This document shows, piece by piece, positions 32,322 to 40,159 of a DNA stretch of 43,704 bases. The position numbers and the translations under genes are program-made. The stretch is from assembly GCA_003137135.1 (NCBI GenBank), contig PLFB01000129.1:1-43704 (forward strand), given 5' to 3'. A model generated the notes under the pieces. That model was not told where the DNA came from and did no database searches. It saw only the letters and a program-made list of their open reading frames with translations. Numbering within the stretch: position 1 is the first letter of the stretch; every line of letters begins with the position of its first letter. Source of the DNA: Acetobacteraceae bacterium (GTDB taxonomy: Bacteria; Pseudomonadota; Alphaproteobacteria; Acetobacterales; Acetobacteraceae).

Positions 32322-33353
32322 TCAGGGAAACAGCAGGACTTTCGAGGCTTCGCGAGAATGCGCAAGCTGAAATCCGGCCACGGCTTCGGCAAGCGGCAGG
32401 CGATGCGTGATCATCGGCCGGAAGGCGGCGGGGTCTTGCACCAGCGCGTCGATCACTGTCCGCCACGCGCTGTCCGGCGCGCGGGAGCAACCGATCATAC
32501 GATGGCGGCCGCGCACGATGAGCATGACATCCAGGCTGGCTTCGCGCTCCGGCATTCCGGCCAGGACGAAGGTTCCGTAGGGGCGCAAGCAGGAGAGGCC
32601 GGTATTGATGACCGGCGGCGCGCCGGAGGCTTCCAGCGCGACATCGAAGCCGGCGCCGGCGAGGCGGGTGAGCCGCGCCGCGCCATCGGGCTCGGCAAGG
32701 TCGATGAGCGTATCGAACCCCAGGCGGCGCAAAGTTGCAAAGCGCGCAGTGTCACCATGGCCGATCACGGCCACCTCCGCGGCGCCGGCCCTGCGCGCGA
32801 AAATCGCCGCACCCTGGCCGATCGGGCCGGGGCCGAACACCACCACGCGCGCGCCAGGGCCGATTTCGCCCAGTGCGACGGCATGGGCCGAGGTGGTGAG
32901 CGGTTCGATCAGCGCGCCGAGTTCGGCGTCGATTTCCGGGGGCACATGCAGGCAGTGCTTGGCCGGTGCGAACACATGGCTGGCGAAGCCGCCGGAAACC
33001 TGCATGCCGAGGCCGATGCGGTTGAGGCAGTCATGGTGCCGTCCGGCGGCGCAATAGATGCAGACTCCGCAGGAGAGCGCCGGCTGCACGACGACGCGGT
33101 CGCCAAGGGCAAAGCCTGAGACCTCGGCGCCGATGGCGATGACCTCGCCGGTGAATTCATGGCCCAGAGTGACGGGCAGTAGCGGCGCGATGAAGCGAAA
33201 CCCTTCCGCCCAGTGGTCCAGATGCAGATCGGTGCCGCAGATGCCCGCCGCCGCGACCTTGATCAGAAGTTCGTGGGGCGCTGGCGCGCCAGGGTCGCTC
33301 GCCTGCGCCAACGCGACGCCTATTTCCGCGCGGATTTTCTGTAACGCCAGCAT
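32322..33353 (-). CDS. Zinc-dependent alcohol dehydrogenase (MDR family)
   Basis: The ~343-residue medium-chain dehydrogenase has catalytic zinc ligands Cys39 (GICGTDLH), His65-Glu66 (GHEFTGE) and the Glu150 region (IEPLTTSAHAV). Four structural-zinc cysteines are at 95, 98, 101 and 109 (CGVCIYCAAGRHHDC). The nucleotide site is VVFGPGPIGQGAA. It would oxidise an alcohol to aldehyde or ketone with NAD(P). I prefer ATG 33353 (MLALQKI), with GGGGAAG just upstream on its strand; ATG 33365 is an in-frame alternative. It is the first gene of a two-gene unit with the nitronate-monooxygenase-family gene and is divergent from the thiolase. Confidence 0.92.
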   Translation of the reverse strand: MLALQKIRAEIGVALAQASDPGAPAPHELLIKVAAAGICGTDLHLDHWAEGFRFIAPLLPVTLGHEFTGEVIAIGAEVSGFALGDRVVVQPALSCGVCIYCAAGRHHDCLNRIGLGMQVSGGFASHVFAPAKHCLHVPPEIDAELGALIEPLTTSAHAVALGEIGPGARVVVFGPGPIGQGAAIFARRAGAAEVAVIGHGDTARFATLRRLGFDTLIDLAEPDGAARLTRLAGAGFDVALEASGAPPVINTGLSCLRPYGTFVLAGMPEREASLDVMLIVRGRHRMIGCSRAPDSAWRTVIDALVQDPAAFRPMITHRLPLAEAVAGFQLAHSREASKVLLFP

Positions 33354-33523
33354 AATCTTCCCCATTCCAACGCAATGTGTTCAGAACGACATGGAAGGTG
33401 CCGTCAAGCGCAACCATCGAATGTTGCCATGAGGATTTTTCGGCCCGTCCTGGCGTTTGGCGCCTTCTATGCCATGACAGGCGGTGCAATGAGATGAGGC
33501 GATGGACCCGGGAGCAGAAAATC

Positions 33524-34732
33524 ATGCGTGATGCCGTTATATGTGAGCCTTTGCGCACCGCTGTTGGGCGGTTTGGCGGGCAGTTTCGCGGGCTTTCGGC
33601 GCAGCATCTGGGCATGGCGGTGGTCAAGGCGCTGCTGGCGCGCACCGGGTTTCCGGCGGCGCTGATCGAGGACGTGCTGTTCGCGCAATGCTACCCGACG
33701 ATGGACGCGCCGGCGCTTGGCCGCGTGGTGGCGCTGGATGCAGGGCTGCCGGTGGCAACCGGGGGGCTGCAGATTGACCGGCGCTGCGGCTCCGGCCTGC
33801 AGGCGATCATCTACGCCTCCATGCAGGTCGCGACCGGTGCTTCGGATGCGGTGATTGCGGGTGGTGCGGAATCCATGAGCAACGCACCGTTTTATTCGAC
33901 CTCCGCGCGCTGGGGCATCACCGGCAACGCGCTGACCCTGCATGACGCGCTGGCGCGCGGGCGGGTGACGGCGGGCGGGGCGCATTACCCCGTGCCCGGC
34001 GGCATGCTGGAGACCGCGGAAAACCTGCGCCGCGATTTTTCAATCCCGCGGGAGGAGCAGGATGAATTCGCCTGCGAATCCCATCGCCGCGCCGTCGCCG
34101 CCCAAAACGATGGTATTTTCGCGCAGGAGATCGTGCCCGTCGCCGTGCCGGGCAAGAAGGGCGAGGTTGTTATCGACCGCGATGAGCATCCGCGCCCGGA
34201 AACCACGCTGGCGAGCCTCGCCGCGCTGCAGCCGATCATGCTGCGGGAAGATCCGCAGGCCACGGTCACCGCCGGTAATGCCAGCGGCCAGAACGATGGC
34301 GGCTCGGCCTGCCTGGTGACCACGGCCGATCTTGCGGCCGAATACGGGTTGAAGCCCCTGGCGCGGCTGAAGGCGTGGGCGGTGGCCGGCGTGCCGCCGA
34401 AGACGATGGGGTTTGGGCCGGTGCCGGCGACCGCGAAAGCCCTGGCGCGCGCTGGGCTGCGGCTGGCGGAGCTGGACCTGCTGGAAGTCAACGAGGCGTT
34501 TGCCGCGCAGGTTCTGGCCTGCACCCGCGCCTGGGAATTGGCGCCGGCTGATTTCGCGCGGCTGAATGTGCATGGTTCCGGCATTTCGCTCGGACACCCG
34601 GTGGGCGCGACGGGGGGGCGGATTCTGGCGACGCTGCTGCGGGAGATGGACCGCCGCGCTGTCCGCTACGGGTTGGAGACGATGTGCATCGGCGGCGGCC
34701 AGGGGCTGGCGGCGATTTTCGAAAGGGCATGA
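33524..34732 (+). CDS. Thiolase (acetyl-CoA acyltransferase)
   Basis: The 402-residue enzyme is a complete degradative thiolase: nucleophile Cys88 in DRRCGSGLQAI, NEAFAAQ, NVHGSGISLGHPVGATGG and the second cysteine in TMCIGGGQG. It cleaves 3-ketoacyl-CoA with CoA to acetyl-CoA (or propionyl-CoA) and a shortened acyl-CoA. In contrast to the thiolase-fold protein at 5033, all catalytic residues are present. ATG 33524 is chosen over upstream in-frame starts because GGGAG (33510-33514) precedes it and the family N-terminus (MRDAVICEPLRTAVG) begins there. It probably completes the beta-oxidation cycle encoded at 26414-31213. It converges with the CoA-transferase gene. Confidence 0.94.
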   Translation: MRDAVICEPLRTAVGRFGGQFRGLSAQHLGMAVVKALLARTGFPAALIEDVLFAQCYPTMDAPALGRVVALDAGLPVATGGLQIDRRCGSGLQAIIYASMQVATGASDAVIAGGAESMSNAPFYSTSARWGITGNALTLHDALARGRVTAGGAHYPVPGGMLETAENLRRDFSIPREEQDEFACESHRRAVAAQNDGIFAQEIVPVAVPGKKGEVVIDRDEHPRPETTLASLAALQPIMLREDPQATVTAGNASGQNDGGSACLVTTADLAAEYGLKPLARLKAWAVAGVPPKTMGFGPVPATAKALARAGLRLAELDLLEVNEAFAAQVLACTRAWELAPADFARLNVHGSGISLGHPVGATGGRILATLLREMDRRAVRYGLETMCIGGGQGLAAIFERA

Positions 34733-34758
34733 AGAGGCAGAACATTCCAGCTGCCAAA

Positions 34759-35976
34759 TCAACGCGCCATGCCTGCCACGATTCCTTTATCGTGCAATTC
34801 GCCAATTTGGCGGCTCGACAGCTTCAGGACGTCGAGCAGAACTTCGTCGGTATGCTGGCCGAGAATCGGCCCCACCCCCGGCGGCACCGGTTCGCAGGCC
34901 GCGAAATCGATCGGGCTGCGCGCGGTGAGCGTGGTGCCGATGCCTGGATGCTGAACCGCCGCGAAAAGTGAGCTTGCCGCCGAGCAGCGCGAATCCTCGT
35001 GAACAAGTTGCGAAAACGATTGGTATACGCCCCAGCAGGCTTTTGCCCGGTCCAGGCTGGCCGCCGCCTGCGCCAGTGTGCGGGCCGCGAACCACGGCGT
35101 CAGCAGCGCCGCGAGTGCGTGGCGCGCGGCAAACCGGTCGCCCTCGCGCGACATATCCAGCCCTTCCGCCTGTTCAAGCGCGGTCACCGCCTCGCCGATA
35201 CCCGTCGCCTTGCAAAGTGTTTTCCACTGGCCGATGCTGACCGCCGCCACCATCACGCGCCTTGCGTCCGCGGTCTCGAAATCATGGCCGAAGGCGCCAA
35301 AAATATGGTTGCCGTGGCGCGCGCGGTCTTCGCCATTGATCTGCACTTCGGCGATGAAACCCAGATCGCCCACCACCGCGAGGGCGATGTCCGACAGGGC
35401 TATTTTCAATAACTGTCCCGCGCCGTGCCGGCGGCGATGCCGTTCGGCCGCCAGCAGGCCGGTCGCCGCGGTCATCCCGCACAGCAAATCCCAGGCCGGG
35501 AGCACGTGATTGGTCGGCGCCGCATCTCCCGGCGCTCCGGTGACCAGCGGAAACCCGACGGCGCAGTTCACGGTATAATCCAGCGCGGTTGAACCATCGC
35601 GGTTGCCCAAAATATTCGCCATGATGAGATCACCACGCATCTGCTTCAGAGTTTCGTAATCGAGCCAGCCGGTGGCGGGAAAATTGGTGATGAAGACGCC
35701 GGCATCCTCGCCGGGTGCCGTGATGATCGCCTGCGCCAGTTCGCGCCCCTGCGGTGACCGCAAATCGATGCTGACCGATTTTTTGCCCTTGTTCAGCCCG
35801 GCCCAATAAAGACTGCGGCCGGCTTGCGTGACCGGCCAGCGGTGGTAATCGAGGCCGCCCTCCAGCGGGTCGATCCGGATGACCTCGGCGCCGAGGGCGG
35901 CGAGCGACATGGTGGCGAATGGCCCCGCGATGAACGCCGCGCATTCCGTTATTCTGAGTCCTGAAAGAATTGCCAC
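34759..35976 (-). CDS. Class III (CaiB/BaiF-type) CoA-transferase
   Basis: The 405-residue protein starts at GTG 35976, giving the family N-terminus (ILSGLRITECAAFIAGPFAT). Next come LGAEVIRIDPLEGGLDYHRW, LNKGKKSVSIDLR and the expected catalytic Asp163 in LPAWDLLCGM, which forms the aspartyl-CoA anhydride. The C-terminal ending VPPGVGPILGQHTDEVLLDV is typical. These enzymes move CoA between carboxylates; BaiF-like members act on bile acids, and others include alpha-methylacyl-CoA racemases, which are distinguished by different catalytic residues. GAGGCAGG lies just upstream of the GTG. An in-frame extension to 36069 lacks family similarity. It is divergent from the HSL-type hydrolase. Confidence 0.92.
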   Translation of the reverse strand: MAILSGLRITECAAFIAGPFATMSLAALGAEVIRIDPLEGGLDYHRWPVTQAGRSLYWAGLNKGKKSVSIDLRSPQGRELAQAIITAPGEDAGVFITNFPATGWLDYETLKQMRGDLIMANILGNRDGSTALDYTVNCAVGFPLVTGAPGDAAPTNHVLPAWDLLCGMTAATGLLAAERHRRRHGAGQLLKIALSDIALAVVGDLGFIAEVQINGEDRARHGNHIFGAFGHDFETADARRVMVAAVSIGQWKTLCKATGIGEAVTALEQAEGLDMSREGDRFAARHALAALLTPWFAARTLAQAAASLDRAKACWGVYQSFSQLVHEDSRCSAASSLFAAVQHPGIGTTLTARSPIDFAACEPVPPGVGPILGQHTDEVLLDVLKLSSRQIGELHDKGIVAGMAR

Positions 35977-36070
35977 GCGCCTGCCTCGCCAGAGTTTTGC
36001 GAGACGCTCTATAACAGCTAAATGATTGTGACTCTTATGTGTTTTTCTTGGCCGGCAATGAGAAACCATG

Positions 36071-36080
36071 TTGCGCGCAA
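36071..36080. promoter_or_regulatory. 10-bp palindrome in CoA-transferase/hydrolase divergent region
   Basis: TTGCGCGCAA is a perfect palindrome 40 bp upstream of the hydrolase start, in the 143-bp divergent region. It could be an operator; GC-rich decamers of this kind also occur by chance. Confidence 0.25.
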
Positions 36081-36119
36081 GGTTGATTATGAACGGATTC
36101 GGAATATGGTGGTGAGCAT

Positions 36120-37052
36120 ATGAACCAGCCCGCCGACATCGATCCCGAAATTCTCGCGGTGCGCGCGCTGCAGGCCGCGGTGACGCCTGGCCTGGATGTG
36201 ACGGCGCTCGAACCGGCGGCGGCGCGGCTGCTGCTCAACCAGATGGTCGCTTCGCTGAATGACGGGCAGCCGGAACTGCCGAAGGTGGAGACATTTTTCA
36301 TCGAAGGTCCCGCCGGTAAACTGCGGGCGCGGCTCTATCAGCCGGCGGCGGAAGCCGGGCAGGGCGTGATTTATTACGTGCACGGCGGCGGCTGGTTCGC
36401 CTGCGATGTGGATACGCATGACCGGCTGCTGCGCGTGCTGGCGGTGGAAAGCGGGCTTGCCGTTTTCGCGATCGATTACCGGCTTTCGCCCGAACATGAG
36501 TTTCCCGCCGCACTTGAAGATTGCCTGGCCGGCTGGCGATGGCTGCGGGGGCGGGGCGTTGGTGAAAACATCGCTGTGGCGGGGGATAGCGCCGGGGCAA
36601 ATCTGGCGCTGGCCGTCATGCTCACGCAACGCGATGCGGGGCAAAAGCTGCCGGCGGCGGCGGCGCTGCTCTATGGCTGCTTCGCGCCGAATCTGCGCAC
36701 CGCCAGCCGGGAACGCTATGGCAGCGGCGCCTACGGGCTAACTGGACCCAGAATGGACTGGTACTGGGCCAACTACCTGGGGACCCATGCCGCGGCGCCG
36801 CCAGTTCTGGCCGCCCCGCTCCATGCCGATTTTCGTGGCCTGCCGCCCTGTTACATCGGCACCGGCGCCTGCGACGTGCTGGCCGATGACAGCCGCTTGC
36901 TCGCCGAACGCATGCGCGAGGCCGGCTTGGACGTAACGCTCGACGTCTGGCCGGGTTTGACGCATGGCGTGCTCCAGATGACGCGCGACGTGCGGGCCGC
37001 GCGGGAGATCGTTACGCAGATCGCCCGCCGTCTGGCGGGGTGGACCGCCTAA
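36120..37052 (+). CDS. HSL-type alpha/beta hydrolase (carboxylesterase)
   Basis: The 310-residue esterase belongs to the hormone-sensitive-lipase group. HGGGW (88-92) forms the oxyanion hole; Ser157 sits in GDSAGAN (155-161), the Asp in GACDVLADD and the His in GLTHGVLQM complete the triad. IDYRLSPEHEFPAALED is the usual connecting segment. It hydrolyses esters or lactones of hydrophobic acids. The N-terminal ~50 residues form the cap region. ATG 36120 is preceded by GGTGGTGAG. It converges with the crotonase gene at 37059 (6 bp) and is divergent from the CoA-transferase. A role in opening a lactone produced by the flavin monooxygenase is possible but unproven. Confidence 0.93.
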   Translation: MNQPADIDPEILAVRALQAAVTPGLDVTALEPAAARLLLNQMVASLNDGQPELPKVETFFIEGPAGKLRARLYQPAAEAGQGVIYYVHGGGWFACDVDTHDRLLRVLAVESGLAVFAIDYRLSPEHEFPAALEDCLAGWRWLRGRGVGENIAVAGDSAGANLALAVMLTQRDAGQKLPAAAALLYGCFAPNLRTASRERYGSGAYGLTGPRMDWYWANYLGTHAAAPPVLAAPLHADFRGLPPCYIGTGACDVLADDSRLLAERMREAGLDVTLDVWPGLTHGVLQMTRDVRAAREIVTQIARRLAGWTA

Positions 37053-37058
37053 ACCGGA

Positions 37059-37949
37059 TCAGTCCTCAAAAGCCCTGATTCTGACAACATCGCCTTCATA
37101 CGCGGCGTCGCGCATTCGGATCGCTTTTCGCACGCCATGGGCGGCGACGTTTTCGCGCCAGGCGCGGCGGCCGGGGCCTTTCGAGAGATGCGCGCGGGCA
37201 TCCATGTCGGTTGCAAGTTTCTGCAGGGTGCGCGCGCCGGCCAGCTCCATCGCCATGTTGACGATGCGTTTTTGGGTGGCGGCGATTTCCGGATCGATGA
37301 TCGCGATGCGCATGGCGAGCTTGTGGACTGCCTCGTCCAGCTCCGCCGCCGGCACGCTATCCATCACCAAGCCAAGCCGCGCGGCGTCCTTGCCGGTGAG
37401 GCGGTCGCCGGTGAGGAGCAAGCGCTTCGCCCATTGCGGGCCGACATGGTAGAACCAGAAATTGATCGGCGGCGTGCCCAGGCCGCGCACGCCGGGATGG
37501 CCAATCTGCGCGTCATCCGCCATGATGATCATATCGCAGGCCAGCACCATTTCTGCGCCGCCGGCCAAAGCGCGGCCCCGTACCTTGCCGATCACCGGCT
37601 TGTGGATGTCCGGAATGATCAGCATCTGGTGCATCTTGCGCGTCATGGTCCAGATATCGTCATCCATGCTGCCCATACGGGTGCGGTATTTGCCGGAATC
37701 GTCCTGCTGGTTGGCCGGGTTGTAGCCGTAGCCAAGGTCATAGCCCGCGCAAAAATCATCTCCGGCTCCGGTCAGCACGATGGCGTGCACTTCGGTGAGG
37801 TCATCGGCTTCCAGCATCGCGTCGTGAATTTCCTTGATCAGCTCGGGCGAAAGCGCGTTGCGCTTCTCCGGCCGGTTCAGGGTGACGTAGGCGATTTGGT
37901 CCCGGATTTCGAAGGTAATGAAATCCTGCGTTTTCAGCCATTTGCCCAT
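37059..37949 (-). CDS. Enoyl-CoA hydratase/isomerase-family protein, one catalytic Glu missing
   Basis: The 296-residue crotonase-fold protein has GDDFCAGYDLGYG and ALAGGAEMVLACD for the oxyanion hole. The first hydratase Glu is present (GGAEMV) but the second, 20 residues later, is Gly (IGHPGVRG). It also has an insertion around NPANQQDDSGKYRTRMG. This mixed pattern is seen in crotonase members with other chemistry, for example ring-hydrolase or dehydratase types, so I call only the superfamily. Its ATG lies 1 bp after the stop of the NDP-forming synthetase (GGAG within the end of that gene serves as binding site), making it the last gene of the minus operon from 42518. Confidence 0.88.
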   Translation of the reverse strand: MGKWLKTQDFITFEIRDQIAYVTLNRPEKRNALSPELIKEIHDAMLEADDLTEVHAIVLTGAGDDFCAGYDLGYGYNPANQQDDSGKYRTRMGSMDDDIWTMTRKMHQMLIIPDIHKPVIGKVRGRALAGGAEMVLACDMIIMADDAQIGHPGVRGLGTPPINFWFYHVGPQWAKRLLLTGDRLTGKDAARLGLVMDSVPAAELDEAVHKLAMRIAIIDPEIAATQKRIVNMAMELAGARTLQKLATDMDARAHLSKGPGRRAWRENVAAHGVRKAIRMRDAAYEGDVVRIRAFED

Positions 37950-37950
37950 G

Positions 37951-40116
37951 TCACGTCTCCGTTGGTTGGTTGCGTCTGATGATCAGGCCATCGACCGCGA
38001 TGGTGCGGCCGGGGGTGCAGATGATCGGGTTGACGTCGATCTCGGCGATGTCATCGGCGAGATCGGATGCCAGTTCGGATATCGCCACGATGATCCCGGC
38101 CAGTGTTTCGATCTGCACCGGCGGCGCGCCGCGAAAGCCGGTGAGGAGCGCATAACCGCGCAGCCGGGCGAGCATGGCGCGGGCCTGCCGCAAATCGACC
38201 GGGGCGAGTTCCGCCGCCGAATCCTGCAGCAATTCGACCATCACGCCGCCCATGCCGACCACCACCATCGGGCCGAATGTGGGGTCTAGCTGGCTGCCGA
38301 TCACGAGCTCCGTGCCGGCGGAAATCATCGGCTGGACCAGCACGCCGGCGATACGGGGTTTTGCCGCGACGCGGTCCGCCGCCGCCATGATTTCGGCAAA
38401 AGCGATGCGAACCGCCTGCGCATCACCGAGGCCGAGGCGCACGACACCGGCTTCGGTCTTGTGCAGAATATCGGGCGATTCGATTTTCAGCACGACCGGG
38501 TAACCGCAGGACTCGGCGGCTTCCACCGCCTGTAGGGATGTCTGCACGACCGTATCGCTCACCACCGGCACGGCATAGGCGGCGAGGATTTGCTTGGCTT
38601 CGCGTTCCGTCAGCTGCGGGCCGGAAGCCACCAAAAATTTTCGCGCGGTGCAAGCGGCTTGGTTGGCCGGCCCGGTCCGCAAGCGCGGCTTTGGCTGGCC
38701 GGCGGTGCGCGCATAGGCGTGCCAGGCGGCAAGGACGCGGAAGGCGGCTTCGGTGGAGCGGAATCGCGCGACATGCGGGTCCGCCTCGCATTGCGCCGCA
38801 CCCGGCCCGTCCTTCCATTCGGAAATCCAGGAAATGCAGACCGGCTTGCCGGCGCGCGCGGCGAGGCCAGAGAACATTTCGACATTGCGCGGCGTGACCG
38901 CCGGGTTGATGCTCGGCGCCATGACGACCAGCGCGCCGTAGCCCGGGTCCGCCAGCAGCGCTTCGGCACAGGCGGCATAGGTGGCCGGGTTGGTGGCGAC
39001 CTGGGCGGTGACGTCGCACGGGTTATTGGGCGCGCCGAAATCCGGCACATTGGCGTCCAGCACCGCTTGCGTTGGCGGCGAGGGCGGCGGCAGGCTGACG
39101 CGAAAAGCCTCCGCCTTGTCCAGCGTGATGATGCAGGCGCCGCCGGAGGCCGCGACCACCGCGACACCTTCGGCCTTCGGCCGGCCGGCCTTGGCGAGAA
39201 AACTCGCGGTTTCGTAGATATCCTCGATATTGTTGACCTTGACGATGCCGAGCCGGCGATACGCCGCGTCAAACGCCGCGTTGGCACCGGCCAGGGTGCC
39301 GGTATGCGACATCGCCGCCCGCGCGGCGGCGGCACCGGTCGCGATTTTATACATCACGATCGGCTTGCCCGCGGCAAGCGCCCGTTCACCGGCTTCCAGC
39401 AGGCGTTCGCCGTCGGCAAGGCCCTCCGCGATGCAGGTGATGACCTGGCATGATGGATCCCCCGCGAGGTAGCTGACATAGTCGCACACATCGACATCGC
39501 AGCTATTGCCGGCGGCCATGTAATGGCTGTAGGCGCCGCCGCGCTCGGCGGCCTGGGCGATGGCCTGGCCGAGACCGCCGGATTGCGAGGCGATGCCGAT
39601 ATTGCCGGTGCGCGGCAGGCGAACGGCGTAGCTGGACGAGAAGCTCAGGCCCGCTTTCGAAACATTGTTGATCAGCCCGATGCAGTTCGGCCCGACGATA
39701 CGCAATCCGCAGCTGCGCGCGATTGCCGTGAGCCGCGCCTGCAGCGCCTGCCGTTCCGGCCGCCCGGTTTCGGCGAAGCCGGAGGCATAGATGATGCAGC
39801 CGCCAATGCCCGCGGCGGCGCATTCCTCGACCAGCGCCTCCACCGCTTCCACTGGTACCGCCAGCACGGCGCAATCGACCGTTTCCGGCAACGCGCTGAT
39901 CGCGCCGAAGCAAGGAATGCCGTAAAGCGAATCCGATTTCGGGTTGACGCCGAAAACCTTGCCTTTGAAGAATTCGAGGTTCCTCGCGGTGCGCGCGCCA
40001 AAGGACTGTTCATTGCGCGACAAGCCCACCACGGCGACGGATCGCGGGTCAATCAGCCGCTTCAGGTCGTCATAGGTGTAGGCAGGACGATGACGGTCAG
40101 GCGCGGGCACGGCCAC
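37951..40116 (-). CDS. NDP-forming acyl-CoA synthetase (acetate-CoA ligase family)
   Basis: The 721-residue fused synthetase has, in order, an N-terminal CoA-binding Rossmann domain (SVAVVGLSRNEQSFGARTAR, about 20-145), two succinyl-CoA-synthetase-like domains with GNIGIASQSGGLGQA (about 171-186) and the phospho-His271 in SHTGTLAG, and a C-terminal ATP-grasp domain (about 500-715) with VVLKIESPDILHKTEAGVV and IAEIDVNPI. It makes acyl-CoA from a carboxylate, CoA and ATP with release of ADP and phosphate. The start is GTG 40116 or GTG 40110. It lies 43 bp after the dehydrogenase pair and 1 bp before the crotonase gene. Feruloyl-CoA-synthetase- and pimeloyl-CoA-ligase-like members show that substrates vary. 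Confidence 0.93.
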   Translation of the reverse strand: MAVPAPDRHRPAYTYDDLKRLIDPRSVAVVGLSRNEQSFGARTARNLEFFKGKVFGVNPKSDSLYGIPCFGAISALPETVDCAVLAVPVEAVEALVEECAAAGIGGCIIYASGFAETGRPERQALQARLTAIARSCGLRIVGPNCIGLINNVSKAGLSFSSSYAVRLPRTGNIGIASQSGGLGQAIAQAAERGGAYSHYMAAGNSCDVDVCDYVSYLAGDPSCQVITCIAEGLADGERLLEAGERALAAGKPIVMYKIATGAAAARAAMSHTGTLAGANAAFDAAYRRLGIVKVNNIEDIYETASFLAKAGRPKAEGVAVVAASGGACIITLDKAEAFRVSLPPPSPPTQAVLDANVPDFGAPNNPCDVTAQVATNPATYAACAEALLADPGYGALVVMAPSINPAVTPRNVEMFSGLAARAGKPVCISWISEWKDGPGAAQCEADPHVARFRSTEAAFRVLAAWHAYARTAGQPKPRLRTGPANQAACTARKFLVASGPQLTEREAKQILAAYAVPVVSDTVVQTSLQAVEAAESCGYPVVLKIESPDILHKTEAGVVRLGLGDAQAVRIAFAEIMAAADRVAAKPRIAGVLVQPMISAGTELVIGSQLDPTFGPMVVVGMGGVMVELLQDSAAELAPVDLRQARAMLARLRGYALLTGFRGAPPVQIETLAGIIVAISELASDLADDIAEIDVNPIICTPGRTIAVDGLIIRRNQPTET

Positions 40117-40159
40117 GCCTTACTAGCAGGCTCGCGATGACAAGGCGTTGTTGCACCAT

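Noticed and set aside
38590-39453. Plus-strand 287-codon open frame inside the NDP-forming synthetase
   Set aside because: No motif, low-complexity Arg/Gly/Asp composition, fully antisense to a conserved gene.
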